The notes under the pieces were generated by a model. It worked only from the letters and a program-made list of their open reading frames with translations. It had not been told where the DNA came from and made no database searches. Positions 61,751 through 64,000 of a stretch of 64,000 nt of DNA are shown in pieces (within the stretch, counting starts at the first letter, position 1; every line of letters starts with the position of its first letter). A program made the translations under genes and the position numbers. The stretch comes from Nocardioides kongjuensis (GTDB taxonomy: Bacteria; Actinomycetota; Actinomycetes; Propionibacteriales; Nocardioidaceae): contig NZ_JACCBF010000001.1 of assembly GCF_013409625.1 (NCBI RefSeq), forward strand, positions 2,545,001-2,609,000, read 5' to 3'.

Positions 61751-63355
61751 CTAGAGGGCCCCGGCCGGGTCCGCCTCGTCCACGGTCCGGATCGGTCCCT
61801 TGAACCAGTTCTTCGCCGACACCTGCCACCACACGGTGATCCCGAGCAGGATGCCGAGGGTCACGATCGGCGCGTAGTTGACGAACTTCCACTCGAAGTC
61901 GTCGCTGAACGGCACCGCCCCCGGCACGAACGGCATCATCAGGTAGATCGAGACGATGACGATCTCGGCGACCGCGAGCGGGTTCATCCACTTGTACTTC
62001 GCACCGTTGTTCCACGGTCCGACCTCGAACTTCTCGCCGTGCCGCCAGCGCAGGAAGATCGGGATCGCGAAGGACAGGTAGAGGCCGATCACCGCGATCG
62101 AGGTGACGGCGTAGAAGGCGACCGGGATGATCAGCGGAGCCTCCGCAGTGCCGAGGTTGACCTCGATCAGCGCCGGTGCGGTCACGATCGCGCTCACCGC
62201 CGCCACCAGCAGCACGGCCCGCGCCGGCACCCGGCTGGCCGTGAGCTGCTGCCAGTGCCGCGAGCCCGGCACCGCACCGTCACGACTGAATGCGTAGAGC
62301 ATCCGCGACGCCGACGTCATGCACGCCGTCGCGCAGAAGACCTGGGCGGTGGCCGAGATGAAGAGCACGAGCCCGGCCTTGGTGCTGCCCAGCGAGCTGA
62401 CGAAGACGTAGGCGACACCGCCGGCGCCGACGCCGGCGTTGTCGGGCGCACCGTTGACGCTCGGGATCGCGAAGACCACGGCGAGCAGCAGGACGTAGCC
62501 GCCGATGGCCGAGTACGCGATCGACTTCCACAGGCCCTGGGCGGCGCCTTGCGAGGCGCCCTGGGTCTCCTCGGAGAGGTGCACCGAGGCATCGAAGCCG
62601 GTGATCGTGTACTGGGTCAGCAGGAAGCCGAACGGGATGATCGCGAGGAAGAAGCCGAGGCTCGAGGTGCTGCCGTCACCGAAGCCGGAGTTGTTGAAGC
62701 GCTCGGTGAACACGTAGCCGATGCTCTGGTGCTCGTCCGGGACGACCACCAGCAGGACGACGATCAGCGCGGCCCCGAAGACGTGCCACCAGACCGAGAT
62801 GTTGTTCATGATCGCCATCAGGTGGCCGCTGAAGATGTTGACGACCGCCGTGAACACCAGGACCACGAGGAAGGTGAGGAACACGCGGGTCAGCGAGTAG
62901 TCGGCCGCGTAGCCCTCCGACCACGTGCTGATCGTCAGGTCGATGAAGGTGGCGCAGCCGTAGGCGACACCGGCGGTCACCGCGACCAGGCCGACCAGGT
63001 TGAGCCAGCCGGTGTAGAAGCCGGCCCGCGGCCCGCCCAGCTTGGACGCCCACCAGTAGATGCCGCCGGAGGTCGGGTACGACGACACCAGCTCGGACAT
63101 CGTGAACCCGATGATCAAGATGAACACCGACAGGATCGGCCACGACCAGGAGATCGAGATCGGTCCGCCGTTGTTGAAGCCGGCACCGAAGTTGGTGAAG
63201 CAGCCGGCCAGGATCGAGATGATCGAGAAGGAGATCGCGAAGTTGGAGAAGCTCGACCAGCTCCGCTTGAGGTCCTGCTTGTAGCCGAGCTCGGCCAGAC
63301 GCTTCGCGTCCGCGTCGAGGTGCGGGTCGGCACCCGGGTCGTTCGTCACTGCCAT
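61751..63355 (-). CDS. APC-superfamily amino acid/amine permease
   Basis: 534 residues, about 12-14 helices. LGYKQDLKRSWSSFSNFAISFSIISILAG is the start typical of the GabP/ethanolamine-permease branch of APC transporters, then GPISISWSWPILSVFILIIGFTMSELVSSYPTSGGIYWW (in part), followed by helix 3. Proton-coupled uptake of an amine or amino acid such as GABA, putrescine or ethanolamine. AGAGGAC before the ATG 63355; promoter at 63402-63431 with a FadR-like site next to it. It is first in the minus-strand cluster. Confidence 0.92.
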   Translation of the reverse strand: MAVTNDPGADPHLDADAKRLAELGYKQDLKRSWSSFSNFAISFSIISILAGCFTNFGAGFNNGGPISISWSWPILSVFILIIGFTMSELVSSYPTSGGIYWWASKLGGPRAGFYTGWLNLVGLVAVTAGVAYGCATFIDLTISTWSEGYAADYSLTRVFLTFLVVLVFTAVVNIFSGHLMAIMNNISVWWHVFGAALIVVLLVVVPDEHQSIGYVFTERFNNSGFGDGSTSSLGFFLAIIPFGFLLTQYTITGFDASVHLSEETQGASQGAAQGLWKSIAYSAIGGYVLLLAVVFAIPSVNGAPDNAGVGAGGVAYVFVSSLGSTKAGLVLFISATAQVFCATACMTSASRMLYAFSRDGAVPGSRHWQQLTASRVPARAVLLVAAVSAIVTAPALIEVNLGTAEAPLIIPVAFYAVTSIAVIGLYLSFAIPIFLRWRHGEKFEVGPWNNGAKYKWMNPLAVAEIVIVSIYLMMPFVPGAVPFSDDFEWKFVNYAPIVTLGILLGITVWWQVSAKNWFKGPIRTVDEADPAGAL

Positions 63356-63401
63356 CAGCCGTCCTCTTTCGCCATGGGGAGGGGGAGGTGAACTGGCCGT
63401 C

Positions 63402-63431
63402 AGTGTGTTCCGGACCACGCCGCCCTGTCAA
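63402..63431 (-). promoter_or_regulatory. Promoter of the permease gene
   Basis: Minus strand: TTGACA (63431-63426), 18 bases, CACACT (63407-63402). The spacing and boxes fit the housekeeping sigma factor. The leader is about 40 bases and contains AGAGGAC. Confidence 0.55.
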
Positions 63432-63442
63432 TGGTCCGACCT
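63432..63442. promoter_or_regulatory. FadR-type operator TGGTCCGACCT
   Basis: GGTC-C-GACC is a perfect palindrome matching the core TGGTCnGACCT of the E. coli FadR consensus. It lies next to the -35 box of the permease promoter, two genes from a FadR-family regulator (61727). Confidence 0.6.
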
Positions 63443-63484
63443 TGAACCTTTAGAGCCGGGCCACCCGGCGTGCGAGGGTCGCAA

Positions 63485-63508
63485 CGCCGCCCACCCGGCG
63501 GGGCGGCG
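63485..63508. other. CGCCGCCC hairpin in the right intergenic region
   Basis: CGCCGCCC-ACCCGGCG-GGGCGGCG is a perfect 8-8-8 hairpin between the divergent permease and nucleotidase genes. Role unclear; might be a small terminator or a promoter-proximal structure. Confidence 0.35.
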
Positions 63509-63542
63509 CTGCCACGGCCCCGAAACTTCACCATGCAGGGCG

Positions 63543-63571
63543 TTGACGGGCCGGCACCGGAGGAGAAATGT
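63543..63571 (+). promoter_or_regulatory. Possible promoter of the nucleotidase gene
   Basis: TTGACG, 17 bases, AAATGT, then about 34 bases to the GTG start. The -35 is good and the -10 fair. Confidence 0.4.
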
Positions 63572-63605
63572 CGCCAGCAGTCCCCAGCCCCGAAAGGCCA
63601 GCCCC

Positions 63606-64000
63606 GTGCCTCACCTCACCTCCACCGCCCGGCGCCGCCTCGGCGCCGCCGGCACCGCCGTAATCGCCGTCCTCGCCCTCGGCCTGCCACCCACCTCGGC
63701 GCACGCCGCCCCGCCGGGTGCACAGCCCGCCGCCTCTCCCACCGCAGTGGGCAAGCTGCTCGCCTTCAACGACTTCCACGGCGCCATCGACCCACCGGTC
63801 GGCAGCAGCGGCACCGTGGCCGGCGTCCCGGCAGGGGGCGTGGAGTACCTCGCCCACGAGGTCAAGCGGCTGCGGGCCCAGGCCCAGCTGGAGACCAAGG
63901 ACGTCTACACCGTCGCGGCCGGCGACCTGGTCGGCGCGAGCCCGCTGGTCAGCGCGGCCTTCCACGACGAGCCGGCGATCGAGGAGATGAACGCGCTCGG
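63606..64000 (+). CDS. Secreted 5'-nucleotidase-type metallophosphatase, 5' part only
   Basis: First 131 codons; the gene runs off the window. GTG start (AAAGG about 8 bases upstream), Arg-rich signal peptide cleaved near SAHA-AP (residue 35), then the calcineurin-like metal motifs LLAFNDFHGAIDPP (D-x-H) and VAAGDLVGASPLVSAAF (GD). These are typical of UshA/YfkN-like 5'-nucleotidases, which hydrolyse nucleotides and nucleotide sugars outside the cell. The rest of the catalytic domain and the C-terminal specificity domain are not in the window. Confidence 0.88.
   Translation, partial: MPHLTSTARRRLGAAGTAVIAVLALGLPPTSAHAAPPGAQPAASPTAVGKLLAFNDFHGAIDPPVGSSGTVAGVPAGGVEYLAHEVKRLRAQAQLETKDVYTVAAGDLVGASPLVSAAFHDEPAIEEMNAL

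Noticed and set aside
63356..63605. Search for a riboswitch or small RNA in the right-hand intergenic region
   Set aside because: Only promoters, a FadR-like site and a short hairpin are visible; no known riboswitch core was recognised.

Overview
The window is 64 kb of very GC-rich DNA from an actinobacterium, most likely Nocardioides or a close relative (this placement is inference). The signs are strong G/C third-position bias, many GTG starts, actinobacterial marker families (DUF3039, DUF3152, DUF3048, DUF2017, Mec/CysO/CysM), and many genes whose start codon lies 6-7 bases after a TAnnnT -10 box, the mark of leaderless mRNAs. There is one tRNA (Leu, UAG). I see no rRNA, CRISPR array, insertion sequence, integrase or prophage, so this reads as ordinary chromosome.

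Layout. 1-5.1 kb: a Bcp peroxiredoxin, two envelope proteins, an M20 amidohydrolase and tRNA-Leu. 5.2-26.7 kb: a conserved minus-strand backbone in the order clpS, DUF2017, mec, cysO, cysM, murI, a metallo-beta-lactamase-fold hydrolase, rph, rdgB. It matches the order I know from Mycobacterium tuberculosis (Rv1331-Rv1341) but is opened by three insertions. These carry (a) a GDSL esterase, an ABC exporter with a two-component system, an AraC regulator, a SnoaL-like protein and an alpha/beta hydrolase; (b) an alkaline-phosphatase-like protein and a DUF3152 metzincin-like protein; (c) a fatty acid desaturase and a CitAB-type two-component system divergent from a tctCBA-usp tricarboxylate transport operon. 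26.7-30.2 kb: DUF1697, a MarR-MFS pair, a thioesterase and an HxlR regulator. 30.2-34.2 kb: an iron-siderophore ABC importer with a fused permease behind a DtxR/IdeR-like iron box. 34.4-38.5 kb: a helicase with DUF3039, then a TetR-controlled drug-efflux MFS. 38.5-43.2 kb: YqgE, regulators, a DUF3048 lipoprotein and an ECF sigma factor with a membrane partner. 43.2-52 kb: FabG, an 1882-residue secreted Ig-like repeat protein with a PxKF C-terminus, a HIT protein and a secreted glycerophosphodiesterase. 52-56.7 kb: thioesterase, amidase, LuxR, SDR, small membrane protein and flavin-binding protein.

56.6-63.4 kb is a catabolic cluster: permease, FadR-type regulator, glutamine-synthetase-like gamma-glutamyl ligase, aldehyde dehydrogenase, short-chain dehydrogenase and PuuD-like hydrolase. 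It has a dehydrogenase but no amine oxidase. This points to gamma-glutamylation of an amino-alcohol such as ethanolamine rather than a classical putrescine (Puu) route. A secreted 5'-nucleotidase-type gene runs off the right edge.

The main unexplained signals are non-genic: three elaborate inverted-repeat elements (18680-18837, 29050-29169, 34261-34348), a pair of tandem palindromic operators (38477-38514), and a CysO whose diglycine is masked by two extra residues.
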